18,572 nt of DNA from Phascolarctobacterium sp. (lineage in GTDB: Bacteria; Bacillota; Negativicutes; Acidaminococcales; Acidaminococcaceae), in the NCBI GenBank assembly GCA_016302525.1, contig JAEDNJ010000011.1, positions 1 to 18,572 of the forward strand, written 5' to 3'. The notes under the pieces are model-generated. The model was not told the DNA's origin and did no database searches. It saw only the letters and a list, made by a program, of their open reading frames with translations. A program made the position numbers and the translations under genes. Each line of letters starts with the position of its first letter. Position 1 is the first letter of the stretch. Below are positions 1 through 6,919 of this stretch, one piece after another.

Positions 1-7
1 TAGCTTA

Positions 8-36
8 ATTATAAACCAAGCTCCTGCTAATGTCAA
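8..36 (-). promoter_or_regulatory. Perfect consensus sigma-70 promoter reading out of the window
   Basis: Read on the minus strand, TTGACA (31-36) is separated by exactly 17 bases from TATAAT (8-13), a full match to the housekeeping sigma consensus at both hexamers. Transcription would start at about position 1 or just outside and run leftwards, so the gene it drives is not visible. Such perfect promoters often precede stable RNA or highly expressed genes, but that is inference only. Confidence 0.7.
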
Positions 37-61
37 TGTCTATTTGTTGAAGACTTATTGC

Positions 62-170
62 TTTCTAATACACTGACAAAAGCACTTAAAATAGTTGCAT
101 ACTATTATCATTATGCTGAATTGCAATAGATGTGCTTATAATATTTGCACTTTTCTAATGCACTAACAAA
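62..170. repeat. Imperfect direct repeat in AT-rich spacer
   Basis: A 19-base segment at 62-80 (TTTCTAATACACTGACAAA) recurs at 152-170 with two substitutions, 90 bases apart, and the flanks are also similar. The spacer lies between the end of the pepA operon and the leftward promoter at 8-36. No coding potential or convincing terminator is visible in 37-191. On the minus strand only AAGCAC/GTGCTT arms with a long interior, followed by TTTTG, could be a weak terminator (about 74-136). Confidence 0.4.
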
Positions 171-191
171 TAAAATTAGTATTGCAAATAG

Positions 192-1025
192 CTATTTCTT
201 TTTAACCTGTAGGCTTCTTACGGATACATCCACATTCTTGACAGTCATGGCAGTCATATATTCAACCTTCTGCTTAATATGAGCCTGGAGCCGTTTAGTA
301 ATGAGCTGAATTTTTTCGCCGTAGTAAAGCACTACCTCTATGCGAATTACTAAGCCCTTACTATTATCACTACGACGACGCAGACGAGCCCGTCTCAGCG
401 CAGCAACACCATCCGTATCGTCAGCAACCAGCCTGACAATATCATAAATAGCATCATCCGCTACCAAGAGCTTACCATAAAAGCTAAAAGCAGGGCGTAC
501 TATTGAACGGTCGCTGGCATTGGCCTGCTTGCGGTCCTTAGAGAAAATGTTATAGGGTAAATCCGCAAAATAACCCGTAAAATGAGGCTTTAGCTCTACA
601 CTAGGCACAGGCACAATGTGCTTGCCATCATGCAGGCGTGAATAGCGGGCCTTTTTGATTTCCTCCTTTGTAGCAATATCGCTGATATACACCGTCCTAA
701 TCGGCTTGGGCGCTTCTAGCTTAGCCACAATTTTGAGAATCATCTTATCGGAGGTAGCAATAATCAATAAGCGCTGCACATCATTCTCTGGATTATGCAG
801 GGCTTCACGCACTACACGAGCATGCTCAGGGTCTGTAAAGATAGCCCTCTTAACAGCCTGAACCCTATTATCTTCATTTTTTGCTGAAGTACCTGCCAGA
901 ATCTTGGTGCCCTTAATCAAAAGGCCGTCATCAATAATGGCATCACACTTATTCTCAAAGGCAACGCCAATAGCTCTATGACTTTTACCAGTTCCCGAAG
1001 GTCCTACAAAAGCAACAACTTCCAT
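192..1025 (-). CDS. P-loop ATPase fused to Asp23/Gls24-type domain
   Basis: A 277-residue protein with two parts. The N-terminus carries a Walker A motif, GPSGTGKS (residues 8-15), in a nucleotide-binding domain that runs to about residue 165. The last ~100 residues (about 175-277) have the pattern of the Asp23/Gls24 family: GKLLVADDAIYDIVRLVA, then DTDGVAAL, then an IRIEVVLYYGEKI strand-helix segment and a closing VKNVDVSVRSL. Gls24 proteins are usually short stand-alone envelope or alkaline stress proteins, so this is an NTPase-Gls24 fusion. No signal peptide or membrane segment is seen, so it is probably cytoplasmic or membrane-peripheral. It is the last gene of the pepA unit, 10 bases after the PHP gene, with only a weak ribosome binding site (GTGAG), suggesting coupled translation. 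The substrate is unknown. Confidence 0.75.
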   Translation of the reverse strand: MEVVAFVGPSGTGKSHRAIGVAFENKCDAIIDDGLLIKGTKILAGTSAKNEDNRVQAVKRAIFTDPEHARVVREALHNPENDVQRLLIIATSDKMILKIVAKLEAPKPIRTVYISDIATKEEIKKARYSRLHDGKHIVPVPSVELKPHFTGYFADLPYNIFSKDRKQANASDRSIVRPAFSFYGKLLVADDAIYDIVRLVADDTDGVAALRRARLRRRSDNSKGLVIRIEVVLYYGEKIQLITKRLQAHIKQKVEYMTAMTVKNVDVSVRSLQVKKK

Positions 1026-1035
1026 AACTTTCGAC

Positions 1036-1869
1036 TCACTTATAATTAATCAATTCTGCTGTATTTTCGTAAAGCACCTTCCATATGCCGAGCTCAGCAG
1101 GAAATCTATCAGGGATACCATGAAAATCACTGCCACCACTCACTAGCAAATTATACTGTTTAGCTAGGGCCAACCATTTTTTCTTATTGCCATCCTCTAA
1201 GACACTGGGGTGCCAGATTTCTATACCATCAAAGGGAAGACTGCTCACTAGCTGCTCAGGAAGGCTCTTATCCCGAATTTCACTAGGATGAGCTAGGACA
1301 GCCAAGCCCTTGGCTTGATGAATAAGCTCTACAGCCTCTTTCGGGCTGAGCTTAGGCTGCTCCACATAGCAGGGACCGCCCCGATGAAGATACTTGTCAA
1401 AGGCTTCCTGCACGCTAGCAACATAGCCCTTAGCCACCATAACCTTAGCTATGTGAGGTCGCCCTACAGTCCTTGCCTTATGGTCGCAGGCCTCTACTGT
1501 AATATCCATGCCTAAAGCACGACATTTTTCTACCATAGCTTCGAGCCTGTGCTCGCGTTTATGGCGTAGCTCGTTCATTTTTTCCAGCAACGGTACACAA
1601 TCAGCGCTCACATGATAGCCCAGCACATGAATATCGTTTTGCTCTAGCTGCGTGCTTAGCTCTACCCCACGCAGAACCCTGATAGCCGGCTCTGCTTGCC
1701 CCTTATTATGGCGCTCTGCCTCAGCAAAGGCCCTGTCAAAGCCATTCCAGGAATCATGGTCCGTGATGGCTATAACCTTAATCTGCTTCTCTACAGCAGC
1801 CCTTACCAGCTCCTCTGGCGTATATCTGCCATCTGAATAAGTGCTGTGCAGATGTAAATCCACTAGCAT
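1036..1869 (-). CDS. PHP-domain phosphoesterase (TrpH/YciV type)
   Basis: A 277-residue cytoplasmic metal-dependent phosphoesterase of the polymerase-and-histidinol-phosphatase (PHP) superfamily. Visible metal ligands are H6 and H8 (DLHLHSTYSDG), D13, H38 (ITDHDS), E70 (GVELS), H81, H86, H139 (GRPHIA), H194 (LAHPSEI), and D248/H250 (GGSDFHGI). Order and length match the E. coli YciV/TrpH group, whose members hydrolyse 3',5'-nucleoside bisphosphates and trim short RNA 5' ends; the exact substrate here is inferred. The ATG overlaps the pepA stop by one base (TAATG), a classic translational-coupling arrangement, so it is co-expressed with pepA. DNA polymerase PHP domains are excluded because no polymerase domain follows. 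Confidence 0.85.
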   Translation of the reverse strand: MLVDLHLHSTYSDGRYTPEELVRAAVEKQIKVIAITDHDSWNGFDRAFAEAERHNKGQAEPAIRVLRGVELSTQLEQNDIHVLGYHVSADCVPLLEKMNELRHKREHRLEAMVEKCRALGMDITVEACDHKARTVGRPHIAKVMVAKGYVASVQEAFDKYLHRGGPCYVEQPKLSPKEAVELIHQAKGLAVLAHPSEIRDKSLPEQLVSSLPFDGIEIWHPSVLEDGNKKKWLALAKQYNLLVSGGSDFHGIPDRFPAELGIWKVLYENTAELINYK

Positions 1870-3356
1870 TAGAGCTTACCTACCCAACGAATTAAGGACA
1901 TCGTACCAAAGGCAGTACCGCCTAAAACCTTGAAGCCCTTAGTCTTTTCGGCGCTGGAGGTACCGCCAATGTCAATATGAGCCCAAGGTGTACCCTCCTT
2001 GACAAACTCGCCGATAAATAAACCGCCCGTGATGCAGCCACCTTTACGACCAGCACTGTTTAGCAAATCTGCCACCTCGCTCTTAATAGCCTCCTTAAGC
2101 TCTGGCAGGCTGGGCAACACAAAGAGACTCTCACCTGCACGCTTACCTGCAGCCACAAGGTCTGCCCCTAAGCCCTCGTCATTAGTGATAATAGCACTGG
2201 TCTCAGTACCTAGAGCTATTATCGCTGCGCCCGTCAGGGTAGCAATGTCAATAACCTTTGCAGCCCCCAGCTCACAAGCATACCAGACTGCATCTGCCAG
2301 CACCATGCGACCCTCTGCATCCGTAGAAATAACCTCAATGGTCTTGCCATTAGCAGCTCTGACAATATCACCAGGGCGTTGGGCATTGCCGCCCGGCATA
2401 TTCTCTGCACAGGCCATAATAGCCATTAAATTAACAGGCAGCTTCAGCTCGGCAACGGCCTTAATTGCACCCAGCACGCAGGCTGCACCCGTCATATCGT
2501 CCTTCATTTCACCCATATTGTCAGAGGGCTTAATAGAAATACCACCGCTGTCAAAGGTGATACCCTTGCCGACAAAGGCTACATAGGGCTCGTCTCCTGC
2601 TCCTTGATAGCTTAAGGTAATCAGGCGTGGCTTATGCACGCTTCCCTGTCCCACGGCTAAGAGAGAGCACATTTTTTTCTCTGCCATGTCATTTTCGTCT
2701 AAAACTTCTAGCTTTAAGCCTAGGTCACCAGCAACCTCAGCAGCCTTTGCGGCCATAACCTCAGGATAGACAACATTGCCAGGCTCATTTACTAAATCAC
2801 GGCTCATAGAAACGGCACTGGAAATAATAGCAGCCTTTTCCATGACAGCCTGAGCAGCCTCAACCTCGGTAAATATGGTGATGTCCATAGGCTCTACGGG
2901 CTTTGCCTCAGACTTATACTTGGTAAAGCTATAAGCGCCTAAATACAGGCCCTCTGCTACAGCCTGCAGATAATGTGCACGCTTGCTATTTTGCAAAATG
3001 GGTGCAATGAGAGCAACCTTTTTCGCTTTCAGCTTACGCAGCTCGCGTACCGCCTCACCTGCAGCAATGCGGAAATTATTCGGCTTGCAGTCCTTGCCCC
3101 TGCCACAGCCAACTAAAAGAACCTTTACCAGCTCTGTGCCCTCGACAACGGTCAGGCTGCGCAGCTCACCTGGCTCAAAGATGTCGCCTACATTGGCAAG
3201 ATAAGCTTCTACCGTAACTGCTAAATTCTTCGGCAGGCTAACATGAGCTAAGGCAGGCACACATTCCTTGCACACGAACAAAGCTACTGCATCTACACCT
3301 TGAAAACTATTTGCTTCTATTCTCGCTGCCACGCAGCTGACATTATTAACCATCAT
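1869..3356 (-). CDS. pepA: Leucyl aminopeptidase, M17 family
   Basis: A 495-residue cytosolic dizinc aminopeptidase that removes N-terminal residues from peptides. The M17 catalytic region is intact: K264 and D269 (VGKGITFDSGG), K276 (SIKPSD), D287 (MKDDMTG), and D346, E348, R350 in the signature STDAEGR (canonical NTDAEGR, N to S). An N-terminal macro-like domain (about 1-160) precedes the catalytic domain, giving the usual family length. The ORF opens with ATGATG after AGGAGG; spacing is 3 bases to the first ATG and 6 to the second, so the second (3353) may be the true start. It is first in a unit with the PHP and ATPase-Gls24 genes. Confidence 0.95.
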   Translation of the reverse strand: MMVNNVSCVAARIEANSFQGVDAVALFVCKECVPALAHVSLPKNLAVTVEAYLANVGDIFEPGELRSLTVVEGTELVKVLLVGCGRGKDCKPNNFRIAAGEAVRELRKLKAKKVALIAPILQNSKRAHYLQAVAEGLYLGAYSFTKYKSEAKPVEPMDITIFTEVEAAQAVMEKAAIISSAVSMSRDLVNEPGNVVYPEVMAAKAAEVAGDLGLKLEVLDENDMAEKKMCSLLAVGQGSVHKPRLITLSYQGAGDEPYVAFVGKGITFDSGGISIKPSDNMGEMKDDMTGAACVLGAIKAVAELKLPVNLMAIMACAENMPGGNAQRPGDIVRAANGKTIEVISTDAEGRMVLADAVWYACELGAAKVIDIATLTGAAIIALGTETSAIITNDEGLGADLVAAGKRAGESLFVLPSLPELKEAIKSEVADLLNSAGRKGGCITGGLFIGEFVKEGTPWAHIDIGGTSSAEKTKGFKVLGGTAFGTMSLIRWVGKL

Positions 3357-3380
3357 AGACCTCCTATAAATCTTGACTTC

Positions 3381-3435
3381 ATACTAATTTACTAACATCT
3401 TTTAGTATTATATATTTTTAATAAATAGCTACTAA
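3381..3435 (-). promoter_or_regulatory. Candidate pepA promoter with inverted repeat
   Basis: On the minus strand TATAAT (3407-3412) has a weak -35, TTAGTA (3430-3435), at 17 bases. The -35 end nearly touches the stop codon of the upstream NlpC gene. Overlapping and downstream of the -10 are inverted arms ATACTAA (3381-3387) and TTAGTAT (3402-3408), plus an alternative inner arm TACTAA (3390-3395). They could be an operator or a leader hairpin. No terminator was found after the NlpC gene, so read-through is also possible. Confidence 0.35.
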
Positions 3436-3437
3436 AA

Positions 3438-4742
3438 CTATTTATACTCTGCACAGGTTATAAGCTCATCCCTAAAGGTAGCCCCATTAGAGCGAACTAA
3501 TTTTAAATCACTGACCACAACGCGCATAGCTCTTTGCCGTTCACCCTTGACAAAGTGACTGCCTAAGCAATGCAGGACAAAGGGTTCCCCATCACATTTA
3601 CCCAGATAGAGCATAATGTGACCATCCATATAGAGGGTTGCTCCAGGCATTAGTTGGCGAATCTGGGCTTCACGAGCCTCCTTGTTCATGCCCTCTAAAG
3701 GATAGTTTTTGCCAGCGGTAGCCGCCTGCTCGTCTGCTGCACGGGGCAGCATAATGCCCACTGTTCTATACACATCTGCTACTAAAGAGGAGCAGTCTAC
3801 AGAATTCTTTAAACCACCCCAGCCATAGGGCATATTATAATGCGCAAAGGCCGCCTTAAGAATATTATTCGAGGTATAGGGAACATAACCCTTGTGCACA
3901 GAAGGAGCTATTTCCTTTTTATTAACCTCCTTGTAAACATGAACAAGCTTATTAGTATTAAAATCACGCACAGGAAGATCCAGCGTATAGGTATTCTTGG
4001 TTTCCTTGGTGATAAAAAGCTTTGCTCCCTGCTGCCATAAAAGCGTTTCCTTATGAGAAGGCAGCTGCACCGGCAAGGTCTTGGCTGTTACCACATAAAA
4101 CTTCTTAGGATTAACATAGTTCAGCCATTCTGCTTTCTCGGTAAAGGCTAAATCCAGCCTAGATACCCAGCCATAATAATTGTAGGCCTGTACGAAATAA
4201 AAATAACCATTAGCACTTTGGTGCTGCACTACGACGGGCTCGCCCGGGTCTAAAACAGTCTCCTGCAGCACATCAAAATCTGTATCGTTTTCGTAGTAAA
4301 AGAGCCCCTGTCCTGTCGGCAAGTAACGCATATTAGTGCGGCGTACTACCACAGCATAGCGGTTAGTCACATTTTCACCAATAGCGCCAATATTAGTTTG
4401 CTCACGCAGCACATTCTTATAACGGTCGCTGACCAGCTTATTATTAAGATACAAATCATCCTCTAGCACCTGATAATCAGCAATGCGCGTTTTTAAGGAC
4501 ATACCGCTGCTGGTTGCAGGGAAATTTGCTAAATCAACCACAGTTCTGCTTAATCCGCGAATATTAGCATTAAAGTTCTTTATTCCCTGCTCATTGAGCA
4601 GCAGCTTATCGCCATCATTATTAATTTTCATCCAATAATCAGCTGTAATTAAGGGGGCGTAATTAGTAATACCCTCAGCCTGAGCTGTGACTGTAAAAGC
4701 TAGCCCCAGCATTAGACATACGATAGTAAGTAATCTTTTCAT
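3438..4742 (-). CDS. Secreted SH3-domain NlpC/P60 peptidoglycan peptidase
   Basis: A 434-residue exported cell-wall hydrolase. A cleavable signal peptide occupies residues 1-22 (KR, hydrophobic core, then TAQA). Residues ~28-110 resemble the NlpC/P60 N-terminal stabilising domain (YWMKIN..., IKNFNANIRG). Residues ~125-270 contain two bacterial SH3-like segments (RRTNMRYLPTG; GWVSRLDLAF). The C-terminal ~290-434 is the NlpC/P60 (C40) papain-like domain with catalytic C317 (VDCSSLVADVY), H375 (DGHIMLYLG) and a third polar residue at H391. The family cleaves the stem peptide of peptidoglycan, commonly gamma-D-Glu-diamino acid bonds; specificity here is not readable. The start is supported by GGGAG 8 bases upstream. 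It is divergent from the redox cassette. Confidence 0.9.
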   Translation of the reverse strand: MKRLLTIVCLMLGLAFTVTAQAEGITNYAPLITADYWMKINNDGDKLLLNEQGIKNFNANIRGLSRTVVDLANFPATSSGMSLKTRIADYQVLEDDLYLNNKLVSDRYKNVLREQTNIGAIGENVTNRYAVVVRRTNMRYLPTGQGLFYYENDTDFDVLQETVLDPGEPVVVQHQSANGYFYFVQAYNYYGWVSRLDLAFTEKAEWLNYVNPKKFYVVTAKTLPVQLPSHKETLLWQQGAKLFITKETKNTYTLDLPVRDFNTNKLVHVYKEVNKKEIAPSVHKGYVPYTSNNILKAAFAHYNMPYGWGGLKNSVDCSSLVADVYRTVGIMLPRAADEQAATAGKNYPLEGMNKEAREAQIRQLMPGATLYMDGHIMLYLGKCDGEPFVLHCLGSHFVKGERQRAMRVVVSDLKLVRSNGATFRDELITCAEYK

Positions 4743-4782
4743 ATTCTATCTCCCTAAAAATGACTACACTTATACAAATATT

Positions 4783-4811
4783 ATTATATGCTTAATGGAT
4801 GTAAAATGCAA
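4783..4811 (-). promoter_or_regulatory. Promoter for the SH3/NlpC gene
   Basis: On the minus strand TTGCAT (4806-4811), a 17-base spacer, and TATAAT (4783-4788). It predicts a start near 4776 and a leader of about 35 bases before the ATG at 4742. It is divergent from the plus-strand promoter at 4885-4913, with about 73 bases between the two -35 boxes. Confidence 0.6.
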
Positions 4812-4884
4812 TAAAAAACTAGGCTCCTACAACCTTCCTTGATCTAGCAAGTCGATAAATATTTTACACATCCTAAAGATAGTG

Positions 4885-4913
4885 TTTAAAATGTGCTAAT
4901 TTTTTGCTATAAT
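4885..4913 (+). promoter_or_regulatory. Promoter for the redox cassette
   Basis: TTTAAA (4885-4890), a 17-base spacer, and TATAAT (4908-4913) preceded by TGC, making an extended -10. The expected start near 4920 gives a short leader of about 26 bases with GAAGGAGA ending 8 bases before the ATG at 4946. Confidence 0.65.
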
Positions 4914-4945
4914 GGTGGTGATAAATACGAGAAGGAGAGATTACT

Positions 4946-5077
4946 ATGCAAAACAGACAATTATTAGTTTTAATCACAGCACTTGCTTCTATAGGCTATG
5001 GCATCTTTACCAAAGAGCCAGCCCGTGTTATGCAAAAGGCTATCACTATCTGCCTGGAGTGTATCGGCATTGGTTAA
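4946..5077 (+). CDS. CxxC membrane microprotein, CD1871A-like
   Basis: A 43-residue gene, too short for usual ORF cut-offs. It starts at ATG after a strong GAAGGAGA site. Residues 5-21 (QLLVLITALASIGYGIF) form one predicted membrane helix. A basic stretch follows and the protein ends ITICLECIGIG, with a CxxC pair at C36 and C39. Length, single helix and the terminal ICLECIGIG motif match the small proteins annotated as the CD1871A family of CxxC-containing proteins, whose function I do not know. The gene overlaps by 8 bases the likely TTG start of the polyferredoxin, so the two are translationally linked. It may be a redox-active or metal-binding partner of that membrane protein; this is inference from context. 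Confidence 0.82.
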   Translation: MQNRQLLVLITALASIGYGIFTKEPARVMQKAITICLECIGIG

Positions 5078-5885
5078 GCGTAGTTTTATACAATGGCTTT
5101 CAGCCCTACTCTATAATGCCAATCTCCCCGGTTTTATCAGCGGACAGCTCTACCGTGGTCCTCTAAAGACAGTGTGTATTCCTGGTCTTAACTGTTACTC
5201 CTGTCCTGGTGCCTTGGGAGCCTGCCCCTTGGGCTCTCTGCAAAGCTCTTTTACTGGTGTTGTCCTTCATTTTCCCTTTTATGTTTTAGGCACGATAATG
5301 CTTATTGGTCTACTATTAGGAAGACTTATATGCGGCTGGGCCTGTCCCTTTGGCTTAGTACAGGATCTGCTGTATAAATTGCCGACACCAAAAATCAGGC
5401 TCCGACCCAGCCTGCAAAAGCTAAGCTTGCTTAAATATCTAATCGCAGTGCTTTTTCTTTTTGTGCTGCCCTTAAGCTTTTATTATCTTGATGGTATTGG
5501 GGTCCCAGCCTTTTGTAAATATATCTGTCCTGCTGGAACCCTTGAAGCTGCTCTTCCTTTAGCTCTTGTTAAAATATATATTCGTAATGAGCTGGGAGCT
5601 TTATTCAGCTGGAAGCTAGCAATACTAATCTTCCTTTGTATTACAAGCACCTTGATTTATCGCCCTTTCTGCCGCTTTATCTGCCCCTTAGGAGCCATTT
5701 ATTCCATCTTTAACAGGCTTTCGGTATATGGCGTTAAAATTGATAAGCATAAATGTATTGGCTGTGACAGCTGCTTACACCACTGCCCTATGCAGTGCGA
5801 GCAGGTTGGCGATAGAGAGTGTATCCACTGCGGTGAGTGCGCTAAAGTATGTCCGACTAAGGCAATTTCCTTCGGTAAAAAATAG
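5070..5885 (+). CDS. Membrane 4Fe-4S polyferredoxin (NapH/CcoG-like)
   Basis: An integral membrane iron-sulfur protein expected to move electrons across or along the membrane. I choose the TTG at 5070 (271 residues): homology-like sequence begins at VKRSFIQWLSALLYNANL, and GGAG lies 10 bases upstream inside the microprotein gene. An in-frame ATG at 4998 would add 24 residues that only shadow the microprotein. Cysteine motifs in order are C36/C42/C45/C52 (CIPGLNCYSCPGALGACP), CGWACPFG, FCKYICPAG, FCRFICPLGA, then two ferredoxin motifs at 229-240 (CIGCDSCLHHCP) and 251-262 (CIHCGECAKVCP). About three or four hydrophobic helices lie between. It is followed by a TlpA-like thioredoxin. The electron donor and acceptor are unknown. 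Confidence 0.88.
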   Translation: MVKRSFIQWLSALLYNANLPGFISGQLYRGPLKTVCIPGLNCYSCPGALGACPLGSLQSSFTGVVLHFPFYVLGTIMLIGLLLGRLICGWACPFGLVQDLLYKLPTPKIRLRPSLQKLSLLKYLIAVLFLFVLPLSFYYLDGIGVPAFCKYICPAGTLEAALPLALVKIYIRNELGALFSWKLAILIFLCITSTLIYRPFCRFICPLGAIYSIFNRLSVYGVKIDKHKCIGCDSCLHHCPMQCEQVGDRECIHCGECAKVCPTKAISFGKK

Positions 5886-5941
5886 CGCAACTTATTGAGC
5901 AATATGCTAAAATAGCAAATATTTATCGCGCTGAAGAAAAG

Positions 5942-5963
5942 TTGCTTAGCTTTATTTAAGCAA
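5942..5963 (+). other. Stem-loop between polyferredoxin and TlpA genes
   Basis: TTGCTTA (5942-5948) and TAAGCAA (5957-5963) form a perfect 7-bp stem with an 8-base loop. No U-run follows, so it is not a normal terminator. It sits in the 125-base gap of the cassette and may be a processing or stability element. Confidence 0.4.
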
Positions 5964-6010
5964 TGAGAAACTTATTTTGTCATCATTCTATTATATTTTG
6001 GAGGTTTATC

Positions 6011-6553
6011 ATGAAAAAAGTATTGACAAGTATAATTCTTACGATTTCCCTCACAGCCTTAATAGGCTATAGCAATATTGGCAAATCTACGGCTGACAAT
6101 AGGCCAGCACATACTGTAACCATGGCCAAGGCTGAGGCAGCTGCTAGCCAAGCTGCCCCTGACTTTAACTTTACTGACCTAGCTACAGGAACAACCATGA
6201 AGCTTTCCGATTTGCGGGGAAAGCCTGTATACCTTAACCTTTGGGCTACCTGGTGTCCTCCTTGCGTAAGAGAATTACCTCACATACAGGCAAAGTATGA
6301 GCAATATAAGGATAGAATTCATTTTCTTGCTATCAGCATCGACAATGAACAAGAGGCTCCGTTGAGCTTTCTTAAAAGTAAAGGCTATAGCTTCCCTGCT
6401 GGCTTTGGCAATCCTAGAGAAATATCTTCTCTTTATCGGGTCGAAGCTATACCTGTATCCTACATTATAGATGCCAATGGTATCATAAAGGCTAAAAAGC
6501 TTGGCTCTATGGATGCAGCCACTCTTGAAAGCTTTCTGAAAAACGCAGAGTAG
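6011..6553 (+). CDS. TlpA-like extracytoplasmic thioredoxin
   Basis: A 180-residue membrane-anchored or exported thioredoxin-fold protein. The start at 6011 is preceded by GGAGG with 6-base spacing; an ATG 48 bases upstream has no such site. Residues 1-20 are a signal/anchor segment (KK then a hydrophobic run). The mature domain starts near residue 48 (APDFNFTDL), with the active site WCPPC at C82/C85 in WATWCPPCVRELP and a cis-proline motif EAIPVSYIID. This is the redoxin/TlpA group, which reduces or exchanges disulfides outside the membrane. The segment TALIGYS looks like a lipobox whose cysteine is replaced by tyrosine (residue 20), so lipidation is not expected. Context suggests the polyferredoxin or microprotein supplies its reductant (inference). 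Confidence 0.9.
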   Translation: MKKVLTSIILTISLTALIGYSNIGKSTADNRPAHTVTMAKAEAAASQAAPDFNFTDLATGTTMKLSDLRGKPVYLNLWATWCPPCVRELPHIQAKYEQYKDRIHFLAISIDNEQEAPLSFLKSKGYSFPAGFGNPREISSLYRVEAIPVSYIIDANGIIKAKKLGSMDAATLESFLKNAE

Positions 6554-6605
6554 TATATGCTAAACTATTAACATAATCATTTTCCACTTTTGGCATTTTG
6601 ATCTT

Positions 6606-6663
6606 CTCCTAATGTGAATTTACTTTGACTGGCAGGTCATTAGTATCACATTAGGAGTTTTTT
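6606..6663 (+). terminator. Terminator of the redox cassette
   Basis: Perfect 12-bp inverted arms CTCCTAATGTGA (6606-6617) and TCACATTAGGAG (6646-6657) are followed directly by TTTTTT (6658-6663). The 28-base interior contains a small TGAC/GTCA stem. It lies 52 bases after the tlpA-like stop codon. Confidence 0.8.
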
Positions 6664-6759
6664 ATTGCTTTCCCAAAACCTATTTGAGCTACTCGATTAT
6701 TGCTTGGTTTTCTACAACAATGGGCCTCCCCCATCGCTCAGTTGTTTTAGTGGTTGTTC

Positions 6760-6838
6760 CAAATTGAGTTTGAGCTATTCCATATTGTGTATGTAGTCTA
6801 GTGTGTAGCATTCTCCATAATATGTTGGTTTGCTATTC
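6760..6838. repeat. Degenerate 21-23-nt repeat patch
   Basis: In the otherwise gene-free stretch 6554-6919, units at 6760-6780 (CAAATTGAGTTTGAGCTATTC), 6781-6800 (CATATTGTGTATGTAGTCTA) and 6816-6838 (beginning CATAATATGTTGG, ending GCTATTC) share the form CAnATTGnGTnnnnGCTATTC. Similar units occur at 14341-14409. Upstream at about 6719-6735 is a small ATGGG/CCCAT hairpin. The rest of the stretch holds only the two flanking terminators; no ORF is convincing. Confidence 0.45.
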
Positions 6839-6860
6839 CATTAGCTTACTAGTATAGATA

Positions 6861-6902
6861 ATAACAAAAACAAGAACCGCCACAACTTGTGTGACGGCTC
6901 TT
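6861..6902 (-). terminator. Terminator of carB
   Basis: On the minus strand a 13-bp stem, AAGAGCCGTCACA with TGTGGCGGTTCTT (two G-U pairs), loop CAAGT, at 6872-6902, followed by GTTTTTGTTAT. It lies 17 bases after the carB stop codon. Confidence 0.85.
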
Positions 6903-6919
6903 AAAAGAAGTTTTAACGA

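Noticed and set aside
184..195. The palindrome AAATAGCTATTT at the end of the pepA operon as a terminator.
   Set aside because: The stem is entirely AT-rich apart from the central pair, has no loop, and no U-run follows on the minus strand.
1999..2586. A 195-codon plus-strand ORF opposite pepA.
   Set aside because: It is antisense to the intact M17 catalytic region, has no ribosome binding site, and its composition (S, P, A rich) is typical of a shadow frame.
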